64,000 bases of DNA from JABMPR01 sp964508765 (GCA_964508765.1 CAZDVD010000004.1:62001-126000), one strand, 5' to 3'; positions 1 to 9,871 are shown, counted from the stretch's first letter. Notes: a model not told the origin generated them from the sequence alone. Made by a program: numbers and translations.

Positions 1-548
1 GCCAGATCATATTTTTTCATCATATCAATCAGACCGCCAGCTATGATATACAATAGCGATAGTAGCACTAGGGCAAACTTTGGAATAGCACACCAGCGAG
101 CCAGTTGAGGTAAAAACTCACTCTCCGATCCGGTGAGGAGTAGAATCAGCGATATGTTTTCGATTATGTCCAAACCTGCAGCTATGAGAATACCCACAGT
201 CAACCATTTCCCCAATATTTTCAAAACTCCAAGGTTCGTTGCCATTTTATCAGACAGGATCAAACATGCCAGTGCGATAGTCGATGCATAGAGGAAGAGA
301 AACAGGAAATCCAGCCCCATATTGATACCAGCCCAGGTCATGATAGGTCCCTGCCACGAGTCGAGAATACTCTGACTCCCAGATAGTGTCCCGACTAATT
401 CAAAAGTGACAATCCCTGCCGGGGCTACCTCAGTAATAAGAGTCTGTCCTGTGATCTGCATACCCACAATAGTGAGAGCGGTCAGGCTAAATAATAACCA
501 AAATAATCGTCTTACTTTTTGCGATTGTAGTTCCCCGGGAAGAATCAT
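1..548 (-). CDS. Four-helix membrane protein, function unknown (partial, runs off left edge)
   Basis: The reading frame starts at the ATG at 548-546 and stays open to the window edge, so the C-terminus is missing. About 182 residues are visible, with four hydrophobic stretches (roughly residues 13-35, 70-92, 105-127 and 145-165) separated by short loops. I do not recognise the family. The start overlaps the stop of the upstream MscS-type channel gene in an ATGA arrangement, so the two are probably translationally coupled and may work together in the inner membrane. That partnership is inferred from position only. Confidence 0.7.
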   Translation of the reverse strand, partial: MILPGELQSQKVRRLFWLLFSLTALTIVGMQITGQTLITEVAPAGIVTFELVGTLSGSQSILDSWQGPIMTWAGINMGLDFLFLFLYASTIALACLILSDKMATNLGVLKILGKWLTVGILIAAGLDIIENISLILLLTGSESEFLPQLARWCAIPKFALVLLSLLYIIAGGLIDMMKKYDL

Positions 549-1363
549 TTCTCTACTTGATGGAGATGAACATCAGTTTGAGGATACGGAATGCTAATAC
601 CGGCTTCATCAAGTGCCAGCTTGATCTTTTCTGTGAGCTCCCATTTCAAATCCCAGTAGTCTTCTGTTTTCACCCAGGGGCGAACATTAAAATTCACACT
701 ACTATCGGCCAGCTCTGCGACTACAATCTGTGGGGCAGGCTCTTCCAAAATCCGGGTCTCCGATTCAAGGATGTTTTTAAAAATGGCTTTGGCTGTTAGA
801 ATGTTATCCTCATAACTGATACCAAAAACCAGATCCAGACGTCGCGTGGGATTGGCATTGATATTAATAATCGTATCGTTGGTGATCTGGCCATTGGGCA
901 CAATCATTCGTTGATTGTCGAAGGTCAGAAAGGTCGTGTTAAAGATGCTAATTGCCTCAACCTTACCCGTGACGCCACCAGCTGTAACCACATCATCAAT
1001 TTTAAAAGGTCGAAAAAATACCAGCATAACGCCACTGGCAAAATTTCCCAGGGAATCTTTAAGTGCCAGACCAACGGCCAGACCGGCAGCTCCAAAGATG
1101 GCCAGGAAGGAGGTGGTGTCCACTCCAAGACTATCCGCAGCAGCCATGAGAACAACGACCATGAGAGCATAGTAGACGATATTGTCCAAAAAGCGGATGA
1201 GCGTTTCATCAACCTGCTGCTTTGCCAGTAGTTTGCCAAGCAAGGAAACCATTTTTTTAGCAACCCACTTTCCAATAAAGAAAATGAGCAAGCTACCTAG
1301 AATATCCAAAGAGTATTCGGTGAAAAAAGTTGTCATCTGATCCATAATTGCCTGTACATCCAT
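545..1363 (-). CDS. mscS: Small-conductance mechanosensitive channel, MscS family
   Basis: MscS channels open under membrane tension and release solutes during osmotic downshock. The 272-residue protein has the usual size of short MscS proteins (E. coli 286). It shows a first helix near residues 20-35, further helices to about residue 110 and the Gly/Ala-rich pore helix around AIFGAAGLAVGLALKDSLG. The conserved cytoplasmic beta domain follows (RPFKIDDVV, then TFDNQRMIVPNG). The start at 1363 has a GGGAG Shine-Dalgarno sequence. The 3' end overlaps the next membrane protein gene by 4 bases. Confidence 0.93.
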   Translation of the reverse strand: MDVQAIMDQMTTFFTEYSLDILGSLLIFFIGKWVAKKMVSLLGKLLAKQQVDETLIRFLDNIVYYALMVVVLMAAADSLGVDTTSFLAIFGAAGLAVGLALKDSLGNFASGVMLVFFRPFKIDDVVTAGGVTGKVEAISIFNTTFLTFDNQRMIVPNGQITNDTIININANPTRRLDLVFGISYEDNILTAKAIFKNILESETRILEEPAPQIVVAELADSSVNFNVRPWVKTEDYWDLKWELTEKIKLALDEAGISIPYPQTDVHLHQVEK

Positions 1364-1397
1364 AATCTCTCCCGTTCTATTTTTTTCTAAATTTTAA

Positions 1398-1886
1398 TTA
1401 CCGAGCTGGCTCAGGACTTGAATTTCCCATATCAACGGCTACTTTCCATTGGCCGTCTTCCTGCCTGCTCCAGATATTCAGGTATTTCCCATGGCGTTTT
1501 TGTTCAACACCTGCTTCATCCTTAAAGGTCATGACCCACTTACCCCAGGTCCAGCCCATATCTTCGGATCCAGCCACTTCAGCTCTTTGTGGTTCCCAGG
1601 CGAGTTGGGAGTCTGCTTGACCCACTCTCATTTCCTGATAGATCTGCTCCCGCCCGATTACGGGATGCTGATTATGGGACATACCCATGGCATCCTCAGT
1701 GAGAAAGTGATTGAAAGCTTCAGCGGCACCTTTTTCCAGGGACATTTGAGCAAACCGCTTGTCGGTATTTAATAAGCGACGTCTCTCCGTATCCAGATCA
1801 TCTCTGATATTACAACTTGATATCATTGCGGTAAAAATAACCAGAATTCCCAGAAATGAGCCTAGTGTTTTACAGGATACACTCAT
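1398..1886 (-). CDS. Predicted lipoprotein with SnoaL-like/DUF4440 (NTF2-fold) domain
   Basis: The N-terminus has a hydrophobic stretch ending in a lipobox-like ISSC (Cys25), so it is probably a lipoprotein. The rest (about residues 35-158) resembles the small NTF2-fold DUF4440/SnoaL proteins, with AAEAFNHFLTEDAMGMSH and a WRQEDGQWKVAVD-like end (SRQEDGQWKVAVDMGNSS). Members of this fold bind small molecules or act as association domains, and no reaction can be assigned. The ATG directly follows the TAA of the upstream cupin gene with no gap, which indicates one operon. Confidence 0.7.
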   Translation of the reverse strand: MSVSCKTLGSFLGILVIFTAMISSCNIRDDLDTERRRLLNTDKRFAQMSLEKGAAEAFNHFLTEDAMGMSHNQHPVIGREQIYQEMRVGQADSQLAWEPQRAEVAGSEDMGWTWGKWVMTFKDEAGVEQKRHGKYLNIWSRQEDGQWKVAVDMGNSSPEPAR

Positions 1887-2243
1887 TTATGAAGCTTTGA
1901 TCTCCATGATGTCCTGCTGGTTGGGAACCAAACATAGAAACTCGAATGCCTCCGAGCTTGTCGTCCGATAACTATGGGGAACATTGGCTGGAATAAAAAC
2001 CACGTCATTTTTCTTTACGGTGATAAGATCCTCACCGATAACGACTTCTGCCTCACCACCGATGCAAAACTGTTCGTGTTCGACTGTGTTGGTGTGAAGT
2101 GGCATATGGCCACCTGCTTCAATCACAAAGCGTCGCATGGCAAAGTTTGGACCTTCCTCGTGGGAGATCAACACTTGCTTGGATGTTTTTTCTCCTGCTG
2201 ATAGTGGTTCCAGGGGTAAATCGCTTAAATGTTTAACTGACAT
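1887..2243 (-). CDS. Small cupin-domain protein
   Basis: A 118-residue single-domain cupin. The metal-binding cupin motif 1 is visible as a GGHMPLHTNTVEHEQFCIGG stretch with two His and a Glu, and motif 2 as PANVPHSY. Such proteins bind a divalent metal and are often isomerases, dioxygenases or sensors; the substrate is unknown. An AGGAA Shine-Dalgarno precedes the ATG at 2243. The gene abuts the NTF2-fold lipoprotein gene. Confidence 0.8.
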   Translation of the reverse strand: MSVKHLSDLPLEPLSAGEKTSKQVLISHEEGPNFAMRRFVIEAGGHMPLHTNTVEHEQFCIGGEAEVVIGEDLITVKKNDVVFIPANVPHSYRTTSSEAFEFLCLVPNQQDIMEIKAS

Positions 2244-2279
2244 AATAATTCCTATAATTTTGATTCAATAATATTGACC

Positions 2280-2903
2280 CTATTGCGAAAGATAATAATG
2301 CCACAATATCCTGGCTGCAACTGCGCGATGTGGTCGCCAGGGATTGCCGATTTGTTGAAATTCTTCTCCCTTTGGCCTGTGATCCAATCCGAATAATTTT
2401 TGTATAGCTACCTCAAGTGCCAGATCACCGCCAGGCCAGATATCATGACGTCCCAGAGCCATGAGGAGATATATGTTGGCTGTCCAGGGTCCAATTCCGG
2501 TGAGTGCAGTCAGCTGCGAGAAGACCACCTCATCTGAGGTAAGGGATAATCCCTCAATATCAAGAGGCCCGTCCAGAATGGCTTTTGCTAATATCCTGGA
2601 ATAACGGGTTTTCTGACGACTGAATCCAATTTTGAGTAAAGCCTCATCGCTCAAAGTTAAGAAGGTCTTTGGGCTTAAATCTGGTAATGCTGAATTAAGT
2701 TTATCAAAGCAGGCTTTTGCAGAAGCCAGGGAAACTTGCTGCTCCATGATAATATGAATAAGGGTGGGGAACCCCGGTTCCCTCGCCCACAGAGGGGGTG
2801 ATCCAAAACGATCCACAACAGACCGCAGACGTGTATCTGCAGTACAAAGGACTTCAACTGCCCCAGATAAGCGGACTTCATTCAGCCTGATAATCTCATT
2901 CAT
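2280..2903 (-). CDS. DNA-3-methyladenine glycosylase II (AlkA-like HhH-GPD protein)
   Basis: This enzyme removes alkylated bases in base excision repair. The 207-residue protein contains the HhH-GPD core: the hairpin LTALTGIGPWTANIYLL at about residues 131-147, then the catalytic Asp160 in PGGDLALE. It lacks the N-terminal TBP-like domain of E. coli AlkA and so resembles short AlkA/MagIII-type enzymes. No good Shine-Dalgarno sequence is seen in front of the ATG. Confidence 0.87.
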   Translation of the reverse strand: MNEIIRLNEVRLSGAVEVLCTADTRLRSVVDRFGSPPLWAREPGFPTLIHIIMEQQVSLASAKACFDKLNSALPDLSPKTFLTLSDEALLKIGFSRQKTRYSRILAKAILDGPLDIEGLSLTSDEVVFSQLTALTGIGPWTANIYLLMALGRHDIWPGGDLALEVAIQKLFGLDHRPKGEEFQQIGNPWRPHRAVAARILWHYYLSQ

Positions 2904-2939
2904 GGGTATATATAGTATTTCTTAGGCACTTCTGGGGGG

Positions 2940-2970
2940 TAAAAAGATGGCTCCTAAACGGAGCCATCTT
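2940..2970 (-). terminator. Rho-independent terminator of the M16 protease gene
   Basis: A perfect 11-bp stem (AAGATGGCTCC / GGAGCCATCTT) with a 5-base loop is followed on the minus strand by five T residues. It lies 20 bases after the stop of the M16 gene, and T-run polarity fits minus-strand transcription only. Confidence 0.85.
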
Positions 2971-2990
2971 AAAGCTATTTAGATACAGTA

Positions 2991-5834
2991 TTAATCTTCA
3001 GGATTCAAGGTCACCTGAACCATATGGTCAAGATCAAAGTATTTTGCTGCCGCTGCCTGGGCATCTTCAGCGGAGAAGCCTTCGATGAGTTCGTTGAATT
3101 TCATAAAATCTGAGAGTTCACGACCTTCACGGTAATAGACAGCCAGTGAATTCAACCAATATGAATTTTTCTGGATATTGATTTCACGCTCTCTGCGTTG
3201 AGATTCTTTAACCTTATCCACGTTCACTTCGTCTGGTGTTTCTTTCATGATCTTTTTGATTTCAACCAAAACCGCATCAGTCAATTCCTGAACCCGATCT
3301 GGGGCACAACCAAAAGTCACATTCAATGAGTATTCTGCCTCTGGTTCCTTGGACATACTGGCCCAAACACTGACACCATAGACGCCACCCATGTCTTCGC
3401 GGAGCACTTCACGCAAGCGAATACGAAGCACCTGCATCATGGAGTACATCTCATAACGATTCTGGCGTGTATATTCAAACTTTCCAGGGAAGATAATGCG
3501 CGTGCGGCTCTTGGGCTCAACACCGCGCTTGACCTCCTTCTGGATTTTACCTTGAGGTGTCATGATACCTTCGTCTATCCAGGTTTCGTTTCTGCCCGTG
3601 GCAGGAAGTGAACCAAGATATTGCTGAATGAGTGGCAGCATGGTTTCGTTCTTAAAGTTTCCGACAAATAGAAAGGTAAAATCACCCGCATCAGCAAAAC
3701 GGTCATCATACAATTCCTGAGCTCTGTTTAGGTCAATCATATCAAGTTTTTCAACCGTCATGGGTTGACGTCTGGGATGGTAGAGATTCATGGTGGCATT
3801 GAGTGTGTCACTATAAGCAGCTTCCGGGCTGAGACTCTTATTTTCCAGCTGTGAGCGGAACTGTGTCATAAGGGCTGCCACGGATTCTTCATCCTGACGA
3901 CTGCCTGTGAATTGGAGATAGATCATCTGGAAAAGCATTTCAAGATCAGTGGGAGACACTGAACCACGCAGACCCTCGTAGAGAGCATTGATATAAGGTG
4001 TTGTGGCAACCTCTTTACCTGCCATCAATTTCTGCAAATCCATGAGACTGAAATTTCCTAGACCACTATAGTCCATCAATTTGTCAGCCATCTTACCTGT
4101 AATAAGATCTTCGTCCTTGAAGACAGAATAGCCACCTGGGCTAAATGCCTGGAAGAGAATTTCATCGTTTTTGAATTCGGTGGATTTCAATACCACTTTG
4201 ACGCCATTGCTCAAGCGAAACTCATAGGTATCGATGTCTTCATAATATTTCTTTTCTACAACACTACCTGCTTTGGGAAGTTCTGAAATGAGGGGTTCTG
4301 TGGAAACTTGATCAACATAAGGATCGATATTCAAGCCTGAGATGCTGGCCATGACAGCTGTTAATTCAGCTTCTTCAGGTACAGAAACCCCCTCTTTTTC
4401 TGGTCCAGATGCCATGACAACACGGTTTTTGTCTGTGATAAATTTCTGTGCAAGCGCATTTACTTCATCAAGACCAATTCCCGGTACAGTTTCCAGGTAA
4501 AGTTGATATTCATATTCGATACCGGAGACAGCTTCTTCTTCCAGGAAATGACGAATAAGTTCAGAGGCATAACCACGGGATTCCTGCTTATCACGCTCCT
4601 GATAAAGTTTTTCCATGGAACGTATCACTGATTTCCTGGCTCGGTCAAGTTCGGTGGAAGTAAAACCATAACGTCTAACGCGTTCACCCTCAATAAGGAC
4701 GGCTTCCAGACCTGCAGGAATACCACCATCAACAACACCAGCTCCCAGAGCTAACATTTCGGACGTTCTGGCCCAACCCCATTTGGTGGAGAAAGCATAG
4801 AGAAAAGGTGCATCTGCTTTCTGGGACAATTCACTGAAACGTGCATTCAACATTTCGTGGTAAATCCGTTCCACAATATTATCACGATATTCACCGGCGG
4901 TGCGATCAACCCGAGCAGGATGTTTAAAAAGAATATTCACACTGGAACGGGTCGCTTCAGGATCAGAGGCAACAGCATATAATACTTCGGCATGACCCGG
5001 TGCATCAAAAACAGTTCTTTCCCTGGTTTCAGATCGTTTTGGAATGGCTCCAAAAAGCGCTTTAATCCTGGCTTCAATATCAGCAGGATCAAAATCTCCG
5101 ACGGCGACAACAGCCATAAGATCTGGACGATACCAGTCCTTGTAAAAACGTCTTACTGTTTCATAACTGGCGTTCTCGATGACATCCATAGACCCAATGG
5201 GGAGTCTGTCTGCATAACGAGAACCCTTGAACAGGATAGGGATTTGTTTGTCAAAAATACGTTGACCAGCACCCTGGCCCAAACGCCATTCTTCAATAAC
5301 AACTCCACGTTCTTTGTCAATTTCTTCACCTTCAAGACTCACTTTGTGAGCCCAGTTTTCTAAAATCTTAAAACCTGTTGCCATCTGGTTGACACTATCA
5401 GTGGGAACCTGAAGCATATATACGGTTTCATCAAAACTTGTATATGCATTAAGATCGGGACCGAAACGCATTCCAATACCTTCCAGATAGTTCACCAGAT
5501 CCTGCTTGGGGAAATCTTCTGTACCGTTGAAGGCCAGATGTTCCAGGAGATGAGCCAAACCCAATTGGTCTTCATCTTCCAGTATGGAACCAGCATTAAT
5601 AACCAGACGCAATTCAGCGCGATTCTCTGGTTTACTGTTTATCTTGATAAAATATTTTAAGCCATTGTCCAGTTGTCCTTCGATCAAACTGGGATCGACT
5701 GGCATTTGAGCGTTTAAGTCAATACTACTTTCAACAGCATCCTGACCTGTAAAAACACAGGCTGATAGTACTAGAGTGAGTGCGACCAGAAGTGACAGAA
5801 GACCTAGATGTGATCGTGAGCGGTGCATATACAT
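2991..5834 (-). CDS. M16 family zinc metallopeptidase lipoprotein (pitrilysin/insulinase type)
   Basis: A 947-residue double-length M16 peptidase. A signal sequence ends in the lipobox LSAC (Cys26), so it is probably anchored in the outer membrane or periplasm. The active N-terminal half carries the inverted zinc motif HLLEH (His95, Glu98, His99) and a downstream Glu in the EEWRLGQG region (about residue 180). The C-terminal half (about 510-947) is the usual inactive second M16 repeat. Members degrade peptides. The ATG at 5828 (third codon) has better spacing to the GGGAG Shine-Dalgarno than the ATG at 5834. The gene ends at a strong terminator. Confidence 0.92.
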   Translation of the reverse strand: MYMHRSRSHLGLLSLLVALTLVLSACVFTGQDAVESSIDLNAQMPVDPSLIEGQLDNGLKYFIKINSKPENRAELRLVINAGSILEDEDQLGLAHLLEHLAFNGTEDFPKQDLVNYLEGIGMRFGPDLNAYTSFDETVYMLQVPTDSVNQMATGFKILENWAHKVSLEGEEIDKERGVVIEEWRLGQGAGQRIFDKQIPILFKGSRYADRLPIGSMDVIENASYETVRRFYKDWYRPDLMAVVAVGDFDPADIEARIKALFGAIPKRSETRERTVFDAPGHAEVLYAVASDPEATRSSVNILFKHPARVDRTAGEYRDNIVERIYHEMLNARFSELSQKADAPFLYAFSTKWGWARTSEMLALGAGVVDGGIPAGLEAVLIEGERVRRYGFTSTELDRARKSVIRSMEKLYQERDKQESRGYASELIRHFLEEEAVSGIEYEYQLYLETVPGIGLDEVNALAQKFITDKNRVVMASGPEKEGVSVPEEAELTAVMASISGLNIDPYVDQVSTEPLISELPKAGSVVEKKYYEDIDTYEFRLSNGVKVVLKSTEFKNDEILFQAFSPGGYSVFKDEDLITGKMADKLMDYSGLGNFSLMDLQKLMAGKEVATTPYINALYEGLRGSVSPTDLEMLFQMIYLQFTGSRQDEESVAALMTQFRSQLENKSLSPEAAYSDTLNATMNLYHPRRQPMTVEKLDMIDLNRAQELYDDRFADAGDFTFLFVGNFKNETMLPLIQQYLGSLPATGRNETWIDEGIMTPQGKIQKEVKRGVEPKSRTRIIFPGKFEYTRQNRYEMYSMMQVLRIRLREVLREDMGGVYGVSVWASMSKEPEAEYSLNVTFGCAPDRVQELTDAVLVEIKKIMKETPDEVNVDKVKESQRREREINIQKNSYWLNSLAVYYREGRELSDFMKFNELIEGFSAEDAQAAAAKYFDLDHMVQVTLNPED

Positions 5835-5956
5835 TTCTCCCTTAATTCGATATCAAAAAATTGCCTGCCAGTATAATTCTAAACTGATGGGAATGTTATG
5901 TTTACTTGCTCACAGTAAAATAACGAGAAAAACAAGTATATCGTGTGAAAATGGCC

Positions 5957-6667
5957 TTATTTTGATGACTCGGCGACCAGCCATTTGAATAAATCAATAC
6001 CGACAATATCATTCGTTTCAGATTCGGGATGCCATTGAACTGCAATGAGGGGAATGGAGTTGTCTTTGGGTTCCAACACTTCAATAAGTCCATCTGAACT
6101 TCGACCAGCTATACTCAAAGTTCCTGGTACATCCCTGACCGCCTGATGGTGAGAACTGTTTGCATCCACCTGCAATTGACCTGTCAGTTTATGGAGGAAG
6201 GACCCCTCTTCCAGCATGACGTCATGACGGGCTTCAAACCAATCCCCGATTTTGTGAACCAGCGGCTTTTTTGTTTGCGCTGGAATATCCTGATACAGAG
6301 ATCCGCCTAAAAATACATTCACTTCCTGCATACCCAGACAGATAGCCAGAGTCGGTATTTTGTGCTCCCAGATATATTCAAATATCTGTCGATCATGTTC
6401 ACCACGTCTTAGATGGAAAGGGTTTGGTGTCAGAGGGTCGCTGGACTCCCCATAATACTTGGGGTGCAGATCGTCTCCACCAGTGAGAACAATACCATCC
6501 AGTTTCTGGATGAGCTGAACCAAGTCTGTTTGCTCGATTATTGGAGGTATCAATACGGGAAGACCACCGGCGCGCTGAACGCTATCCGTATATGATTTAC
6601 CCAGGATACTTCTATCCATTTCCTTGTGTTCATAATATGAAGGAGTTAATCCGATGAGCGGCTTCAT
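5957..6667 (-). CDS. Gamma-glutamyl-gamma-aminobutyrate hydrolase family protein (peptidase C26, PuuD-like)
   Basis: A class I glutamine-amidotransferase-like hydrolase of 236 residues. The triad is visible: nucleophile Cys110 in LAICLGMQ, His213 and Glu215 in VQWHPESE; SSHHQAV is the family-typical substrate loop. PuuD cleaves gamma-glutamyl-GABA in putrescine degradation, but other members act on different gamma-glutamyl compounds. No other putrescine genes are nearby. The start overlaps the stop of the amidohydrolase gene by 4 bases, so both belong to one operon with BtpA. Confidence 0.87.
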   Translation of the reverse strand: MKPLIGLTPSYYEHKEMDRSILGKSYTDSVQRAGGLPVLIPPIIEQTDLVQLIQKLDGIVLTGGDDLHPKYYGESSDPLTPNPFHLRRGEHDRQIFEYIWEHKIPTLAICLGMQEVNVFLGGSLYQDIPAQTKKPLVHKIGDWFEARHDVMLEEGSFLHKLTGQLQVDANSSHHQAVRDVPGTLSIAGRSSDGLIEVLEPKDNSIPLIAVQWHPESETNDIVGIDLFKWLVAESSK

Positions 6668-8229
6668 ACTTTTTTCCCATCCATGTAAACTGCCCTCACC
6701 AATCCCTCAGGAATTTCATCAACAGCATCGAGATGTTGAAAGTCAGGATCAAGGATGACAAAATCAGCAAGATGCCCGGCTTTTAACGTGCCGAGATCAT
6801 GTTCACGAAAGCCTGCGAAGGCGGCATGATGTGTATGTGCTTTTACTGAGTCAACCATGCCCACTGCTTCATTCATATACCAACCTGCCCGATGAATGGC
6901 TCCGTGAATAGTGGCAATGGGATCAGCTGGTGACACTGGCCAATCCGAGCCAAAAGCCAGTAAAGCATCAGTTTTCTGTAGTGACTGGAAGGGATAGGCA
7001 TAATCACAGCGGTTTCCCAGCAATTTTTCGCCATATAGTGCATCATCCACGCAATGGGCGGGTTGAACCGAAGCAATGATTCCCAGTTGGGCAAATCGAG
7101 ATTGGTCATGGGGATGAATGTGCTGGGCATGCTCAATACGGAAGCGACGATCACGGGGACCATTCTCTTTGATAACCGATTCATAAACATCCAATACTTC
7201 ACGCACTGCGCGGTCACCGATGGCATGGATGACTGTTTGATAACCCAGCTTATCAGCCTCGGCTATCGTCTCTCGAATCAACGCAACATTTTTCCATTGA
7301 TTGTCATAGATTCCTGAGGATTCGGGGCTATCCTCGTAAGGATCCAACATAAGGGCAGTATGGGAGCCAAGGCTACCATCGCAAAAACCTTTTAATCCCA
7401 TATATTGAAAATACTCGCCTTCATGGATACCCGCTTCGATAAAGGTTTTCATCTCCTGCCATTCCAGAATCGGAGTATAGGCAGTTACTCGTACTTTAAG
7501 CTTTCCCTGACGAGCCATATCCTGGAGAAATCGAAAGTGATTCATATCGTAGATCATATCACCCACAGAAGTGACCCCGCGTTCCAGTAAATAATTTTGA
7601 GCAGCATCCAGATTATTGATAAGCTCTGCTTCAGACTCATCAGGCATTTTTTGAAACACTATCTCCATCGCGGCATCTCGCAGGATGCCTGTGGGTTGTC
7701 CATCTTCATCTTTATCTATGACGCCACCATAGGGGTTAGGAGTCTCCGAATTGATACCGGCCAGTTCGAGGGCTGCTGTGCTGGCTATGGCTGAATGTCC
7801 ATCATGACGCGTAAGTAGCATGGGGTGCCCGGGTGCTGCTTCATCGAGCCACTTACGCTGAGGAAAGCTGTGATCATTAAAATGGTGCTCGTTCCAGCCC
7901 CCACCTTTTAGCCAGGAACCAGTTTGACGACCCTTAGCAAATTTTCTTACGATATCTATGAATTCTTTTTTTGATCTAGCATCATGGGCTGGAATTGTGA
8001 GCAGGGACTCCCCACCCCACAAAAAATGGACATGGGCATCAATAAAGCCTGGTACAACTACGGCACCCTCTAAATCGATGGTTTCTGTTTCTGCACTAAT
8101 ATGCTTGCTAAGATCATTTCCTACAGCTAGTATTGATTTGCCACTTGTGGCCAGTTGTGAAACCTGGGTTCTTTCAGCATCCTGGGTAAGAATGATGCCA
8201 TTAACATATAAATTTTCGGCAATCTGCAT
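6664..8229 (-). CDS. Amidohydrolase family 3 protein (YtcJ-like)
   Basis: A metal-dependent hydrolase of about 521 residues from the YtcJ-like amidohydrolase group. It shows the N-terminal metal motif FIDAHVHFLWGG, then HAIGDRAV, RIEHAQHIHP and the C-terminal FGSDWPV motif, the typical order for this family. The substrate is unknown; YtcJ relatives hydrolyse amides or cyclic imides. Two starts are possible: TTG at 8238, which overlaps the btpA-like stop, and ATG at 8229. I prefer the ATG. The gene sits in a coupled three-gene run with a BtpA-like and a PuuD-like gene. Confidence 0.88.
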   Translation of the reverse strand: MQIAENLYVNGIILTQDAERTQVSQLATSGKSILAVGNDLSKHISAETETIDLEGAVVVPGFIDAHVHFLWGGESLLTIPAHDARSKKEFIDIVRKFAKGRQTGSWLKGGGWNEHHFNDHSFPQRKWLDEAAPGHPMLLTRHDGHSAIASTAALELAGINSETPNPYGGVIDKDEDGQPTGILRDAAMEIVFQKMPDESEAELINNLDAAQNYLLERGVTSVGDMIYDMNHFRFLQDMARQGKLKVRVTAYTPILEWQEMKTFIEAGIHEGEYFQYMGLKGFCDGSLGSHTALMLDPYEDSPESSGIYDNQWKNVALIRETIAEADKLGYQTVIHAIGDRAVREVLDVYESVIKENGPRDRRFRIEHAQHIHPHDQSRFAQLGIIASVQPAHCVDDALYGEKLLGNRCDYAYPFQSLQKTDALLAFGSDWPVSPADPIATIHGAIHRAGWYMNEAVGMVDSVKAHTHHAAFAGFREHDLGTLKAGHLADFVILDPDFQHLDAVDEIPEGLVRAVYMDGKKV

Positions 8230-8234
8230 ATTTA

Positions 8235-9047
8235 TCAAAGTAGATTCTGACGCGCCTGGACCAATGCCTCAATCCGCTGAGGATCGGGTTCATTCTTCCA
8301 GTTTCCGTCCTTTTTGAAATAGCTACCCACGATAAATGCGTCTGCCATATCAATGATTTGAGGTAGACCAGTTGGCGTTACTCCACTCCCTACTAGAACT
8401 GGAAGTTGTGCAGAAGCATATACACCACCAAGCTCATCTTGATTTACTGGTTTGCCTGTATGGGTCCCGGTGATAATGACACCATCACTGAGAAAAAACT
8501 CCGCTGCTTCCACCGTATCCTCCAGGGACACATCTGATGTCATGGCATGACTACTATGCTTTTTCTTGATATCGGTGAATATGTGAATCTGATCGGCACC
8601 GATATGCTTCCGAAAGCGCAGGAGCTCACCAGCGTCGGATTGAAGCAATCCTTCATCAGCCATATGGCCAAAAACAAAACCCTCCGCTCGGATAAATTGT
8701 AATTCGGCAGCCTGAGCAACCGATAGAGCGGCCTGATTTGCTCCGGCTAGAATCTGGAGTCCCATGGGGAGTTCACTAACGGCACGCACCTCTGAGCATA
8801 TCCGGGTCAGGGTGGAGGTGATTTCTGGACCTACCTCTCGATTCAAATAGGGTACGTCATGCATATTTTCCAGCATGATGGCTTGCATTCCACTGGTAGC
8901 CAGAACTTTTGCTTCTTTCACTGCCTGGGCAGCAATTTCAGAAACAGACAAATGGTTTTGAGGGGTTCCTGGTAGAGCCTGCACATGGATCATACCAATG
9001 AGACTCTTCTTCTCTGGAAATAAATTAGAAAACTTGGGTGTATTCAT
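8235..9047 (-). CDS. BtpA/SgcQ family TIM-barrel protein
   Basis: A 270-residue member of the BtpA family, with the conserved start SLIGMIHVQALPGTP, the ALPG-type loop and the late IVGSYFKKDGNW segment. BtpA was named for an effect on photosystem I stability in cyanobacteria, while SgcQ sits in sugar gene clusters. In non-phototrophs the activity is unknown and may concern nucleoside or sugar salvage. An AGGA Shine-Dalgarno precedes the ATG. It is the first gene of the operon with the amidohydrolase and the PuuD-like protein. Confidence 0.85.
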   Translation of the reverse strand: MNTPKFSNLFPEKKSLIGMIHVQALPGTPQNHLSVSEIAAQAVKEAKVLATSGMQAIMLENMHDVPYLNREVGPEITSTLTRICSEVRAVSELPMGLQILAGANQAALSVAQAAELQFIRAEGFVFGHMADEGLLQSDAGELLRFRKHIGADQIHIFTDIKKKHSSHAMTSDVSLEDTVEAAEFFLSDGVIITGTHTGKPVNQDELGGVYASAQLPVLVGSGVTPTGLPQIIDMADAFIVGSYFKKDGNWKNEPDPQRIEALVQARQNLL

Positions 9048-9148
9048 ATGTAAAGTCCTGTCGTTATTTTGGGCTTACAATATAGTGTGATATTGGGAGG
9101 AGTGAATTGATGTGACGATTTAAGTTATCTAAATATTTTGTCATTCAC

Positions 9149-9871
9149 TCACAAGGAGGTTTCGAGAAAGAGTTGTCGGGGTCTTTTAATGCCGAACTGT
9201 CTTAAGTTCTCTTTGATACTCTCCGCTTTAATTGACAGCGCATTAAATTCTTGTCTTTTTATCTCTCCTTGAAGGATTTCATTTATAATAGTTTCTATAT
9301 TACTGATTTCCTCGTCATTCAGGACAACCTGCTTATCGTTGAGTAAAATTTCTTTTTTTAATATGTATAGTCCTGCCCCAACAACGAGATTTTCAATCTC
9401 ATCAGAGCTATAAGTGCTATCGTGAAATATTCCATTTAATCGATCTATTTCGGCGCGCAGGCCGTGAAAGTGACAGTAAGTATGTTCTGCTTCAGTAAGA
9501 TCATTACTTATCAGCTCGGTAATGACAATCTGACCCTGTGGCTTGATCAGTCGCATAAGCTCTGCAAGCACAGCGGGTTTATCCTGGAGATGATGCAAGG
9601 TATTCGATAGGGTTATGGTGGAGAAATGATCTGCTTCAATATCAAGGGGGAGCTTTTCTTGGACAATAAAACGGATGTCCACATCAGCTAACGTTGCCCG
9701 CGCCTTCTCTACAGATTTTGGATTGATATCAACAGCGGTAACCGTATTGAAGGAAGTGTTGCGGTCCAGGACATATCTGAGGAATCCTCCACCACCACAA
9801 CCAAACTCCAGATAATCACCAAGATTCAGATTCTTAACCAATCTGGTAAGTGAATCATATTCATTGTACAT
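9149..9871 (-). CDS. Class I SAM-dependent methyltransferase
   Basis: A Rossmann-fold methyltransferase of 240 residues. Motif I is YLEFGCGGGGFLRYV (about residues 19-33), the acidic residue after strand 2 is in AVDINP, and motif IV is TLSNTLHHLQD. The rest is helical and not recognised, so the methyl acceptor is unknown. An AGGAA Shine-Dalgarno precedes the ATG. It lies 26 bases after the epimerase gene on the same strand. Confidence 0.8.
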   Translation of the reverse strand: MYNEYDSLTRLVKNLNLGDYLEFGCGGGGFLRYVLDRNTSFNTVTAVDINPKSVEKARATLADVDIRFIVQEKLPLDIEADHFSTITLSNTLHHLQDKPAVLAELMRLIKPQGQIVITELISNDLTEAEHTYCHFHGLRAEIDRLNGIFHDSTYSSDEIENLVVGAGLYILKKEILLNDKQVVLNDEEISNIETIINEILQGEIKRQEFNALSIKAESIKENLRQFGIKRPRQLFLETSL

